A DNA stretch of 64,000 nucleotides, from positions 992,001 through 1,056,000 of the forward strand of contig JAPEIS010000016.1 in assembly GCA_029531795.1 (NCBI GenBank), in the 5' to 3' direction. The translations under genes and the position numbers were made by a program. This DNA is from Sclerotinia nivalis (lineage: Eukaryota > Ascomycota > Leotiomycetes > Helotiales > Sclerotiniaceae). Under the pieces are notes generated by a model, which saw nothing but the letters and a program-made list of their open reading frames with translations, was not told where the DNA came from and ran no database searches. Shown piece after piece: positions 1 through 10,675 of this stretch (position 1 is its first letter; the number at the start of each line of letters is the position of its first letter).

Positions 1-1
1 T

Positions 2-1912
2 ATGGAGCTCGCATTAGCTCAAATTAAAGGTGTAGAGCATCCTAAATATACTCAAATAGCTAATTTCTTCAAAATCAATCGTTCGACGCTCTCTCGGCGC
101 CATAGAGGCAAAACCACCTCCCGCAGTACCGCATATGCTGAAACTCACCAATCTCTTTCAAAAGAGCAAGAAGAGGCTTTAATTGATCAGATCAATAAGT
201 TGACACAAAGATCTATGCTTCCTATAAGCTGTATAGTCAAAAACCTTGCAGAAGAGATCATAGGCCGCTCTCTAGGGAAGAATTGGACGGCAAATTTTGT
301 GAAAAGGCATAAAACACGTCTTCAAAGTCGGTATCTCCGATGCATTGATAATTTGCGTGTGAAAGCTGATAATGTTGCTATGTTTGAGCATTTTTATGAT
401 CTGGTTTGAGTTATTTTACGTTGTTGTTGAATTTTATTATTTAAAAGAGTTATGCTAATATCCTTCTTTTTTCCATTTAGTTAACAAAAGTGACCACAAA
501 ATACGATATATCACCGAAGAATATATACAATTGGGACGAAAAAGGTTTTCTTATTGGTCTGGGGAGAACTATGAAGAGGATAATGAGTGCTAGTGCATAT
601 GATCGTGGTAGAGCTACGAAAGCTAGGCAGGACGGATCGAGAGAGTTTATCACCCTTTTAGCATGCATATGTGCCGACGGAACGGCTATCCCTCCTACTC
701 TAATTTATAAAGGGGAATCTGGGGATCTACAGGATACATGGGTTGATGAGATAGGAGTGAAGGATCAGGCTTATTTCGGAGCTTCAAACAATGGGTGGTC
801 ATCGAATGTATTCGGCCTCACTTGGCTTACCAAGGTCTTTCAACGTCATACTCGTTCAAAAGCAGGGAAAGGATATCGTCTATTGATTGTAGATGGTCAT
901 TCTAGCCATGTGAATATGGAATTTATATCGAAATGCGATGAATTGAAGATCATTTTGTTGATTCTCCCCCCCCCACTCTACGTATCGGCTACAACCTCTT
1001 GATGTGGGCTACTTCCTCCCCCTTTCGACGAATTATGGTATAGAACTCAACAATCTGATGCACAAAAGTGGGGGTATCGTTGGGATGTCGAAACGTAACT
1101 TTTGGATGATATTTAAGGTAGCTTGGGCTCAATCTGCTACTACTCATAATATCCTGAAATCTTTCGAAAAAGCAGGCATTTATCCTATAAATAAGAACGT
1201 TACCATTCGCAGTATCGAACCTAAAAGAGCCTCTACGCCACCTACGTCGATACAACTTGCAGGGAATAAAATAAAGACACTATATACGACTAAAACTCTT
1301 CGTCACCTCAAATTAGAGTTTCGCCTCAAACAGGATCCCGATATCACTCAGAAGCTTTTTAAGGCTGCATTTACGAATGCAGCTAATGCTAATATCCAAT
1401 TGCATAGAGCAAAGGGTCTAGAAGAAGCTCTGAAGATCGAAAGGAAGAAAAGGACCCGTTCCAAACGTTTAAACCTTGTAGGGGAGGAGGGCGGGGGTGC
1501 TTTTTTATATTCCCCTTCGCAAATTGAGAGAGCTAGAGCCTACCAATCGACTAAAGCACTAGCTGCTGAGCAGGAGAAGGAAGCTAAGAAGCAAGAGAAA
1601 GCTGAAAAGAAAGTTGAAAGGGAACAGAGGGATAGGGCGACTAAAGAGAGGGTAGCGCAAAGGGAGGTTGATCGTCAAATTGGACGTGATACCAAGGAGG
1701 GGGTGAAAAGAGCTCGGAAATCATTAATACCTTCTGTTAAAAGAGTTCAAATGACTCCAAAACGTTTTCATACTATAGGCCTAGTATCTAAGGAAGCTAC
1801 AAAAGATCACGATGTCGTAGAGGTTGATAAATCAGTGGTGGAAGGAGAGGAGGGGGTATTGCGTTCAAGGGCCGGGCGATACATCAAGATTTCGTCGAAA
1901 TTGATAAAGTAA
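2..1912 (+). pseudogene. Fot1/pogo-like DDE transposase, 5' end outside the window, one frameshift
   Basis: Cut-and-paste transposase of the Tc1-mariner superfamily, Fot1/pogo branch. The first exon (to 403) carries a psq-like helix-turn-helix followed by a CENP-B/Tc5-type DNA-binding domain. An intron at 404-480 (GT...AG with a gctaat branch site) joins it in frame to the DDE domain. The catalytic acidic residues are visible as NWDEKGF, then VDGHSSH, and, after the frameshift, LQPLDVG; the last two are 35 residues apart, the DD35D spacing of Fot1. The reading frame breaks in a run of nine C at 966-974, where eight would keep the frame. The C-terminal part (about 1004-1911) continues intact with a Lys/Glu-rich coiled-coil-like tail. 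The single homopolymer slip means this copy is very young or the slip is a sequencing error. The true start lies left of the window. Confidence 0.85.
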
Positions 1913-2458
1913 AGATTTTTTGATTCTATTGGATAATACTATATCTTTTCATATATCAAAAGAAATCGTAGTTTTATATCTTATAAATTATAATTAATAT
2001 CGAATTTTGAAGTGATCGTAGTTGTGATATGGGGGGCGTGCAAGATGTGGGGTCGTGCACGATGTAGGGATATCGGTTATCCTGTATCCGTCCAAGCTAG
2101 GTTTATAGCGTATTATAGATTATAGTTTACTGCGATATAGGATCGATGGAAAAAGTTGATCATGTTGCGCTTTTATGATGTTCAGCCTAGCAGCTATCGT
2201 TCAGCCTCATTTTGCACTACATTCGAATGTCTAATTCAATTAGATATTCACTATAGTACTTGTAGTAATTCATCTGTGATTCGTTCAAATGCTTAGTAAT
2301 ATAGGTAAGCTTATGTTGATGTATCATTCTTGTGATTGGCAATATAAGCAAAGGCGGAGTCATTGCGGATATCTCTTCTTCGTAGCTGTTCGAGAAAATC
2401 ATCGCGCGTATAGGCTACAACTACACTGGAAATGGCCGCGCTAATCGTTCCCTTTACG
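1913..2458. other. AT-rich stretch with no gene, probably transposon 3' flank
   Basis: No convincing coding potential. It should contain the 3' end and terminal inverted repeat of the preceding transposon, but the partner repeat lies outside the window, so the boundary cannot be fixed. Confidence 0.4.
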
Positions 2459-3211
2459 ATGAATGACGAAATTATCAACAATTTAGTACTCGAAAACACC
2501 GACCCCATTAACACTGTTATCGAGGCTACTGCAACTAGGATACGTTATATAGCAGAATACTCTCAGCAAAAGCTGAACAACATTCACAATCACCTATGAT
2601 CAGTAGGCAGTGAAGATAATATCAATGCTCTTCATCATCAGAAAGTCCTCTATCAGGAAGTAGTCCTCTTTGAGCAGTCTGACCTTCATCTTGTTTGGTT
2701 TGATTGTATCATCTACATCAAACCATTGCCTATCAGCTTCCTCAATCACAACTTCATTAATACCATCGTTCTTCCTAATATCAACCTCTATAATAATATC
2801 CCCGACTTTCTGTACTTCTACACAATACTCATCCAGTATGCCTCCGATCTTTCTCTTGCCTATGAGTTAGGTCTTATCAGCAAAAAGATTGAGTGGAAAT
2901 TATAGAGAGAGTTTCGTACTACTTTCCTAGATAACCTTTCGTTCAACCGAATTCCAAGAATGTTTATGAACAAATGCTTTGAGTATAGTGAGCTTCGACT
3001 CGCGTGCCTAAACTATATATATAGGCTCTCGTTCTACGGCTTGAAGTATTTTACTACGCATCGCGAGTATACGACTTTTTTACAAGAGTACATTACAACC
3101 GGTATTACGCTCTTTGCGTTTGTAACAATAGCACTTACTGTAATGCAGGTAGTAATTGGAATAAATGGAGTTTCTCAAGCGCTAATTGAGACATCGTATC
3201 GATTTGATTGA
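2459..3211 (+). pseudogene. Broken fungal membrane-associated protein, DUF6601-like
   Basis: One continuous reading frame runs from the ATG at 2459 to the TGA at 3211, interrupted by TGA at 2597-2599 and TAG at 2903-2905. Both stops fall where the family pattern suggests Trp (HL-W and KL-W-REF), so both fit TGG changed by G-to-A. Recognisable blocks are the IHNHL segment, HLVWFD, YIKPLP, the YELGLISKK segment, SELRLACLNYIYRL and a C-terminal hydrophobic helix (about TLFAFVTIALTVMQVVIG). This order is that of a fungal family I recall as DUF6601, of unknown function, ending in membrane helices. The assignment is from memory of the pattern and is moderate. The gene is probably dead by RIP-like mutation; an upstream exon may be missing. 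Confidence 0.5.
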
Positions 3212-4288
3212 TTGATTAAATTAACGTCTACACTGAGTCTAAGATTATCTAAGACGGCTGGAGGCTCTTTCAAACCCCTAATAGGTAATATAATGAAGGT
3301 AAGCTGGCTTATGGGCCTGGCTAAATATATAATTTGAACGATTGAGATGGACTTAATCTTTTGAATTGAATGAAGGAAGTGAAAACTAATCTTAGGGAAT
3401 GATCCCGCTTTACAAATGTCGAAATATATAATAAAGATAACAAAAGAAATAATATTTATTTAAAATTGTAGAAGGATTTACACCTTTCTTTCAATTTCAT
3501 CATTCGTCTTTTCCCTTGCTTTTCTTGCTCCTTCTGTTTCTCTTGCTTTTATCTCTTTTTCTTCTTCTTGTATTCGTTTGAGATACCATAATCTAGTAGC
3601 TATTCTTATTGTATCGATGAACTCGAGGGTTTTGATTATTCCTGCTTTGGTATAAAGTAGGTATTTTATAGTGAGTTTAAACGATAGGTTATTTTCTTTG
3701 AGTTTTCTTTTTGCTTTCTTATATAAAGGGCAATTGAGTAATAAATGATCAGGAGTTTCTCTTTTTCCATATCTACATTTATCATTTATTGAGATTCCAA
3801 AGCGTTGTAAATATGATTTGAAGTATCCGTAACCAATCTTTAATTAGAAAAGAGTACTAATGATATTTCTTTTGATATTCTCTGGGATACCGATTTTTGA
3901 GCTGGTTTTCCAAAGGTAAGTTTTTGTATATGATGATAGTGATTATCAAGGGTTATTTGTATTGAGAAAGATAATCCAATCTTCAGATTTCGTTCTTTTG
4001 ATATCTATTCCTAATGAAGCAAAGCTAGTTTCGTTCGACGATGATCTTAGTCTTGTAGTTTCTTTTGCAAGGGCATCGGTTAGTTCATTTCCTTCCACCG
4101 AGATATACCCAGAGACCCAATTGAGGGAGATCTCAGCTCCTTTCCTTATGAGAGTTTCTGTGGCCTTGATTGCTCTGATTTGGTATGTTTGACCAGGAGC
4201 ATCCGAAGGTGTTTTCAGTCGATAAAGTCCGGCCTGATTATCGGAGTAGATCTTGAATTTCTGGCCTGGTTGAGCTGTGGCAGAAATA
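3207..4288 (-). mobile_element. LINE-A retrotransposon 3' fragment (RNase H end, UTR and tail)
   Basis: Read on the minus strand, this is the end of ORF2 of a Tad-like non-LTR retrotransposon: an RNase H domain with IYSDNQAG, an SLNW core and VEGNEL-DALAKE (about 4275-3960), then an AT-rich 3' UTR that ends in a (AATC)n simple repeat at about 3207-3220. The same end recurs at 10676, 38480, 39390 and 43050, which defines the family called A here. The RNase H frame is nearly the same as at 37430-37700 but has many transitions. In the minus direction it follows directly on the ribozyme-headed module 5487-4289, so the two may form one internally deleted element of about 2.3 kb. Confidence 0.75.
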
Positions 4289-5487
4289 ATATTATATTTG
4301 CAAATCTATGAGTCTTTTACAGTGTATCCAGTGAGACTACAAATATAAGTAAGAGTAACCAATTCTTACCATGCTTTCCCAGATACTAGATGTCAATCTC
4401 AGTATCCTTTGAGAAAGTTGCCCCCAAGCAAAAACAACCTTTTTACACCCATTATCTTGTTTGCTCCCTAAGCTTATTCAGTATCTCCATTGCCAACTGC
4501 TTTATACCCTATTATAGATCGATACATATATCCGTCCTCTCGAGCTGTATAGACAATGTCACTGTCGCTGCCATTATACACTACGCCCCGCAGCTTGTAC
4601 ACCGTTTCGCATTACCTTGCTAGATCTCTCCTGCACAACAAAGCCGATCGTATCTTGCAAGCTTTGCTGTATCTTAACCCCTAGCCAGACAACGTAAAAC
4701 ACAGCGTTTCCAGCTCACTAACCAAAGCGCAATCTGCAAAATCCATTCCCCCAATGTATAGTTTATAATCGACGATGCCAAGGGTTGAGAACACGTTATA
4801 CATAAGCATTATAAGGTAGCCTCTGCCAAAGCTCATCCGCTGTCGTGATATCTGTCGAATGCTTCGCACAAGAATGAAACTTGCTAAAAACGTCCCCCTC
4901 GTTCGAGAGTTCCTCCGCCGCTGTGATACCGCTTTTGCACATTCGGTAAAGTAAAGTACCAAAAGCGTCCCTCCATCCTTAATCCGTTTATATAAAATTT
5001 CATTTTAACCTTTGTATATCCTCAATTATTCCCCTTAACTATCTGTAAACTTCCAATCCAGTATACCTACAGATTATACGCATTGTTGGATCGTAAAAAC
5101 TCTGCACATCAGCGCCCCAAAGGTACCCTGTCAATCGCTAACATAACGCTTTCTTTCTCAAGCTCTGCTCCTATACAGATTCGTAAAGACAGTCCGCTTT
5201 GAAATGCTCCTTAAAGCATTTCTCAGGCTCTGCATCCCATTGCAGATTCGTAAAGGTAGTTCCGCTTCGAATTCCATTATTGTTTCGTTGATTGTCGGGT
5301 AGTTTTTATCTCCGTTCGACTAATAAATCCTCTATTCCGGGCCCAATTCACGATACCTTCATATCCAGTACCGCTCCTTTTTAAAGCACAACCTTTGCCC
5401 AACTCCAATCTGATTCAATCTTGGCTCTGTAAATAAATTACAGGTTCGTAGGATGCACCACGTACAGGTGTTGAATCATCGCATCCC
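4289..5487 (-). mobile_element. 5' module of a retroelement, second copy at 30697-31880
   Basis: This 1.2-kb block is repeated in opposite orientation at 30697-31880. The shared sequence begins at the same base in both, at a GGGATGC, which is the first strand of the ribozyme P1 helix, and ends in an aatataatatta stretch. Beyond these limits the copies differ, so the limits are probably element boundaries or recombination junctions. Short frames exist on both strands but none is intact or recognised. The block behaves as the 5' region of a non-LTR element: a ribozyme sits at its head and LINE coding fragments follow in both places (LINE-A here, LINE-B at the other copy). Confidence 0.55.
5411..5487 (-). 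ncRNA. HDV-like self-cleaving ribozyme candidate 1
   Basis: In minus-strand order: P1 (5487-5481 with 5456-5450, seven pairs starting with G-U), P2 5' strand TGATTC pairing with GAATCA (minus-strand sense, plus 5411-5416), P3 ACC/GGT, loop TGTACGT, junction ACGAAC, and P4 hairpin CTGTAA/TTACAG (5427-5443) followed by a joining strand containing GCCAA. The order P1-P2-P3-P1'-P4-P2' is that of the HDV-like family. The loop resembles the HDV L3 pattern (T...CGY), and its GT could pair with the AC that follows P1 as P1.1. It is near-identical to the copy at 30697. Activity is inferred, not shown. Confidence 0.7.
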
Positions 5488-6137
5488 ACATCGTATCGGT
5501 TTTCCATTATGGTTTTATTTGTTGTAGCCATTTTTAGCGTAGCAATCTTATTCATCTTTATTATTTTGTTTCTTATTAATGCTATTTTGGCAATTAGAAA
5601 TTCTTTTTTTCGTATAGCTTTGGGTAGTATTTGATCGTAGTATATAATCGGCAATATAGATATTGTGCATATTGCTTGTATTTGTTGTCCGGATTAAAAG
5701 GCTGATAGTAGCAGAGATTGATGGAGACAATAGTGTAATATTATTACTCAACATATAATCAACGAAAAAAATATAAGAAATGATAGACTCGTTTGGCCCA
5801 TTTATGAAATGCTGAGATGTATACCTCGAGATAAAGCAGCAGAAAACGGATAAACGAGAATATAACTTTGTAAATAAGTACAAAAGTATTACAATACTCA
5901 CTATATTAGTCTTGGTGAATTCAGAGGATTAAGTATCGCCGGTATCATTGCAATTATATTGTGCAATCTTGTCTTTGAGGGTAATCTGTTCGCCTTCTTT
6001 TGATCTCCAGATCTGAAATCTAATATCAAGATTCTGTATGTATGGGCTATACAAGAAACTTAACATTAGGATCTTCATTACTGTATTGTACAGTAGCTAG
6101 TATATGAATTTTAAATCGTTGAGATTGCCTGGCAAGA
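5488..6137. other. AT-rich interval, no recognised gene
   Basis: Several short minus-strand frames occur, but their composition follows the AT bias and none matches a family I know. It lies between a retroelement 5' end and the start of a decayed Tc1/mariner element and may include that element's 5' terminus. Confidence 0.4.
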
Positions 6138-7115
6138 ATGGCACCTAACCTCGTAGACCCACAGCATGATCAAATCCGTGATATGATTCTTAGTAAATCG
6201 TTTACTACTACTCAGATAACTGGTATCGCTGGCTGCAGCATACGTTCGATCAAAGCTATCCGCTCCAACCTCCGTTATTTTGGCACAACCAAAACCCCTT
6301 TAAGCGGAATCGGACGGCTTTGATACATTAGCCCCTTTATGTTGGAAGCTCTGTGTAAGTATCTTCTTAGTAAACCTGATCGGTATCTAGACGAGTTAAC
6401 TGTCTTTTTGTAGGGCGATTTCAATATCCTTGTTACAACAATAAGCATAAGTAGAGTATTGATTTTTATGGATTGATCAAAGAAGACGGCTCGCAGAGTA
6501 GCAAGGGAGCGGAATGCTGATCCGTGAGACCTATACCTTTATAATATGTCGGTATTTCGTTCTTATCATTTTGTTTATATAAACGAATCTGGATGTGACA
6601 AGCGAATCGGGTTCAGACGGACGGGTTGGTCTCCTGTTGGTATAATGCCAGTCCAAATTGCTCAGTTCCAGTATGAGCAGTCATATCAGATCTTGCCTGT
6701 ATATACACAAGATGGTATCATTCTCGTATGTGTTTTTCAGGGGTCCACAGATAGCACTCTCTTTGAAGATTTCATCGAACAGTTCCTTTCATTCTGTGGT
6801 AGGTGGCCTAAACCAAAGTCGGTTCTGGTCATAGATAATGCGTCCTTCCATTATACTGAGCGTATTAAACAGTTGTGTTATGAAGCTAAAGTGAAATTGA
6901 TGTATTTGCCATCATACTCACCGGATCTAAATCCCATTGAGGAGTTCTTTGCCGAGTTGAAAGCTTTTATCAAACGGAGCTGGCAGAACTACGAAGAAAC
7001 CCCTAAGCAAGGTTTTGATGCTTTTCTAGAATGGTGTATTGATATTGTTGGGGAAAGGGAACGTAGTGCGAGAGGCCATTTTAGGCATGCAGGTTTGACG
7101 ATTGAAGAGCTATAA
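6138..7115 (+). pseudogene. Tc1/mariner-type transposase (DDE_3), four nonsense codons
   Basis: One uninterrupted frame from ATG 6138 to TAA 7115 encodes an N-terminal helix-turn-helix (about the first 60 residues) and a DDE_3 catalytic domain. The frame never shifts but has four stops: TGA 6321, TAG 6411, TGA 6474 and TGA 6525. Each can be explained by one transition from CGA or TGG. The first catalytic Asp, expected in the block before GCDKR, reads Asn (YINESGCDKR), again a G-to-A change. The second Asp (LVIDNASFH) and the final Glu (SPDLNPIEEFF) remain. Copies of this kind in related fungi have about 325 residues, so the length is complete. The element is dead and carries the mark of RIP-like mutation. 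Confidence 0.88.
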
Positions 7116-7255
7116 ATGTATTTTGGGCTTTTTTAATTACCTGTGATTCATAAAATCTGGGATATAGTAATACAATACAATACAATTTAGAATTCAACTA
7201 TCTATATGGTCGAGCTACTGGGTGAATTGGCGCTTATAGCTCCTTTGCATTCTAA

Positions 7256-8614
7256 TTATTCTTCAATCTCCGCACGCTTGTACATCTTCGCCCATTGGTC
7301 AATATCACCAACGAATCGCCGGGCAATACCTCTTTTGACGCCTTTGGCAATGAAAAATGCAGGGTCTCGGTCCTCGTACACTTGTTCTAAGTCAAGACCA
7401 TCTGCTAATGTGACATCACAAGCCTTTCGAAACTCTACTTTGAGTATATCATCATTGACTTTCGATTACTGCCAATGACTATAATTCTTTACCGCTACAT
7501 CTCGAGGGCCAGGGATATCGAGGCGAGTAACTAAAGCCGACGTTGAAGGTAAGTCCGAAGGCAAAGTTCTTGTAGGTGAAGCCTCAAGAGGCGTTTGGTA
7601 CGCATGTGGGGGCAGCACATTCGTGATATTAATAGAAGGAAAGCTTGTTGCGGATGTACTGCTAGTTCTCTGGCGTCTCTCGAGCCACTGCTGCTCCTCG
7701 GCATACAATTGCTCGTGAATATCCTCGGGTACATCTTCATGTTTCTGTAACTTATATCCTTGTTCCACGAACCTAATAAAGCTCTTCAAATGATGCGTCT
7801 TGAGTTTGTAATGCTTCTTGCCAACAGGGTCACGCCAGCAGTGAGGTCCCAAGTGACATGGCGGCCCAAGACAGCGTATAAGGCTGTACACGTCTCGCCA
7901 AACAGATGGCTGTCCGGAAGATTCTCGCTCTCCATCCAGTTGCTCAGCTCGTTCGGAGAGCATCTGTGTAGTGATTGAAGAGCCTCTTTTATCTGTCTTT
8001 CTCGATGATGTGGCTAAGAGCTGACTGGTTTCCACATAGTTGAATGAGAAATTTAATCTGAGCTTCTTACCTGCACAGAACAATTCGGCCCACTTGATAA
8101 GCTGCCTCTCTATAACCCCCCAATCGATACCTATGTCATCAAATCGTTTTGTGAGATCCCGCTGAGAGCGATCTGTAACCGAAACCACAACGTTAGTATC
8201 CTCGAATTTGATAAGTCTGTTCTTAGCCAGCTTCTTGCATAATAGCTTCTCGAACTTAGGCTTCAGGATAAGTCGCCAATACAATGCAAAAGCCAGAATT
8301 ACATCCGGCTCCGTATCTTTGGACACCATCCTGTTGTTTACCGTCACCTTCCATTCGATCGAATAATGTATACAGCTCGGCGGATCTTCATCGTATAGAT
8401 TTCCTTCATTCCAGTCACTGAGCTGACAAAATCCAAGCTTTTTCGGCTGCAGTTGTGTCTGTTGCTGACAGAACGGATCTGTTTCGACAATGTCTTCTCT
8501 AATGATATCTGGAATCACTCCTTTATGAACTACCTCTGTGCCGTCTTGCTGTATCCATTCGAATTGATTCGATTGCTTATATAATCCGATTGCATATGAG
8601 TCCTGGGAGCTCAA
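7256..8614 (-). pseudogene. Fungal hypothetical protein with Cys/His cluster, one in-frame stop
   Basis: A long minus-strand frame of about 452 codons runs from 8614 to the stop at 7256-7258, interrupted only by TAA at 7466-7468. The codon there would be CAA before one C-to-T change. The first codon at 8614 is TTG, not ATG, and an upstream in-frame stop precedes it, so the true 5' exon is missing or unrecognised. Visible features are a charged middle (RSQRDLTKRF), a possible zinc-binding cluster CLGPPCHLGPHCW, the basic block VGKKHYKLKTHHLKSFI, and an acidic helix before a Ser/Thr-rich tail. I recognise this as a widely scattered fungal hypothetical type, often next to transposons, but know no function for it. 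Confidence 0.5.
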
Positions 8615-9122
8615 GAAGGGGTATTGTGGAAGTTATTTGCTAATGATATTTATATAAAGTCTAGGCTCTTTTTGGTAAAGCGCTTATTGGTATCCCTATC
8701 TAACGAGCGGAGCTGAAACTCTCAAAGTGAGTTTGAGGAGAAGCCGATTTCGTCAGCGACTATATGCTCCTATAGATATTCTGATTGTGCAGTTAAAGTT
8801 GTAGAGTAAGGGTAGAGTGCTAAAGGAGGTGGATGTCCCTTAGCAAGGATGATTGAAAATGTCCCATTCCCAAAGGGGTATAGCTCCCTGATCAGCCCCA
8901 GGTTAATACAGTTTTGAGGAATAAATCAAGATTAAAAACTACCGATTCCAATTTAAAACCCAGACGCTCATAAGTAAGAACACAAAACAGAGCTTAGATT
9001 CCTATACAGGAAAGCAATTTTACCTAAATCTGCATTATGTGGTGCTGTGACATTTATGGAGCCTGACAGCACGTACCATGCAGCTAGTATTAATCAGGAA
9101 TGGTCCTTTGTTGCCTGCCAGC
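8615..9122. repeat. Unclassified interspersed repeat, left part
   Basis: No gene. The end of this stretch (about 9050-9122) is a member of a repeat family also seen at about 9935-10000 and 10480-10570, recognisable by a block like GTACCATGAGGCTAGCCT and the string TTGCCTGCCAGC. The third copy shows the same sequence without the LTR insertion. Confidence 0.5.
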
Positions 9123-9472
9123 TGTTACGCCGCTACAATCTCAGATCACGTGGAAGAGATCTAAGGACTGATAGAAAGGCCGTGGGGATTTCTACTAAGG
9201 GTCAAGCAGGGACTCAATAAGGTTGATATAGCAATATCGTATTGTATGATAACTAATAGTATGAAATACTAATGAATATGATCTTGAGCACGAAGCTCTA
9301 CAGTAAGGAAATCTATCCTGATTATATAGACCTTCATGCTATGCGTCCCAGGGCTCCCAGTTGTCCCAGTACCATTGCAACCACTGAGCCCACTGGGATA
9401 CTCACGTGACCTTCTTTCTGGCTGAGCCTCAGGTCCTGACACCTTACTAGTCATGTGATATTGGACGTAACA
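9123..9472. mobile_element. Solo LTR with 5-bp target duplication
   Basis: The 350-bp element begins TGTTACG and ends CGTAACA, a perfect 7-bp terminal inverted repeat. It is flanked on both sides by CCAGC (9118-9122 and 9473-9477), the 5-bp duplication expected of an integrase-dependent LTR element. No internal coding region is present, so it is a solo LTR left by recombination. Its first 200 bp resemble the LTR at 49271. A related sequence at about 10557-10580 (CTGCCAGCCCCCTTGATA) looks like the unoccupied target. Confidence 0.85.
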
Positions 9473-9484
9473 CCAGCCCCCTTG

Positions 9485-9625
9485 ATAGACAATTCTTATT
9501 CTAGCACCTCTTATTTAAGCACCTCTTATTTAAACACCTCTTATTTAAGCACCTCTTATTTAGGCACCTCTTATTTTGATACCTCTTATTTTGGAATCTC
9601 TTATTTTGGCATCATTTATTTTAGT
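9485..9625 (+). repeat. 15-bp degenerate minisatellite (CACCTCTTATTTAAG)
   Basis: About nine head-to-tail units of a 15-bp motif, drifting from CACCTCTTATTTAAG to CATCTCTTATTTTGG towards the right. Short runs of the same unit reappear at about 9830-9890, 10140-10220 and 10570-10665, so the array is part of a larger segmental repeat. Confidence 0.8.
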
Positions 9626-10675
9626 ATTACAGTAAATCTATATGTGTATGTAAAAGGATTGTATTAGATTTGGAAACTAGCTAAACGGAGAGATATGGGT
9701 TTGGTTCGTTAATTTATTCAATTTAACGTCTGTTCTAGCAGCTTTTAGAGATATGAGGTTATTCCCATGGTCGCCAGCTAGTTCTGGAAGCCTCAGGCAT
9801 TAATATAAGCGAATCTGCATTTCTCACTTTGGTATATCCTATTTTGTTATTTCTTATTTTGACATTTCTTATTTTGGCATCTCTTATGGGGCCGTAGGAC
9901 ACGCGGCTCTAGACTGTATACATGATATTTATGGGGCTTGATGGCATGTACCATGAGGCTAGCCTCGGTCGAGCAAGACCCTTGTTAGCTACGCGAGAGC
10001 CCCACAGAGGATATATTCTGTTTCTGCTTCCTCTTGAATTACATCTTCTTCATCTCTCTATCTATATCAGTAGCCTAACCTTGATATTTTCTTGTCTAAA
10101 CCTAGCCTACCTAGCAGCCCTGTAACAGGCATCTTCTACCAGCATCTCATATTTTGGCATCTCTCACTTTGGCATGTCCTATTTTAGCATTTCTTCTTTT
10201 GGCATTTCTTATATTGTCATGATGTAGGTAGGGTAAGGGAGAAGATATGTGAGATCAGGAGAGGAAGAGTAGAAAATAGATTGGAAATATAATGTAGTAT
10301 CGAGTGTGTAGTCTGCGCTGTGCTGGCGTATGGTTCCAGTTTCATCTAAAATATCACCCACCTGCTACACTTGTCCTCCTTCCCAACTCATTAGTAACCT
10401 GACATGACCCCTATGTCTATCCTAGTATTTTCTCCCCTGCTAAAAGATTGATATCTTGTCACAGCCAGACGGGATGCGGCTCCGTACTGTAAGTTAGGTT
10501 TATAGAGCTTGATAGTACATATCATAAGGCTAGCCTTAATCGGGCAAACCCCTTGTTACCTGCCAGCCCCCTTGATAAACAACTCTTATTTTAATATCTT
10601 ATTTTAGCATCTCTTATTTAGGCACCTCTTGTTTAAGCACCTCTTATTTTGGCATATTCACAATTGACATATCTT
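9626..10675. repeat. Segmental repeat block with further minisatellite pieces, no gene
   Basis: Two more copies of the unclassified repeat (about 9890-10000 and 10465-10580), each followed by degenerate units of the 15-bp minisatellite. Frames here are short and compositionally driven. I see no protein match. Confidence 0.55.

Noticed and set aside
5440..5460. GGTTCGTAGG similar to a tRNA T-loop or pol III B box
   Set aside because: The third loop base pattern does not fit GGTTCRANTCC, no cloverleaf forms, and the same bases are better explained on the other strand by the ribozyme P1 and junction.
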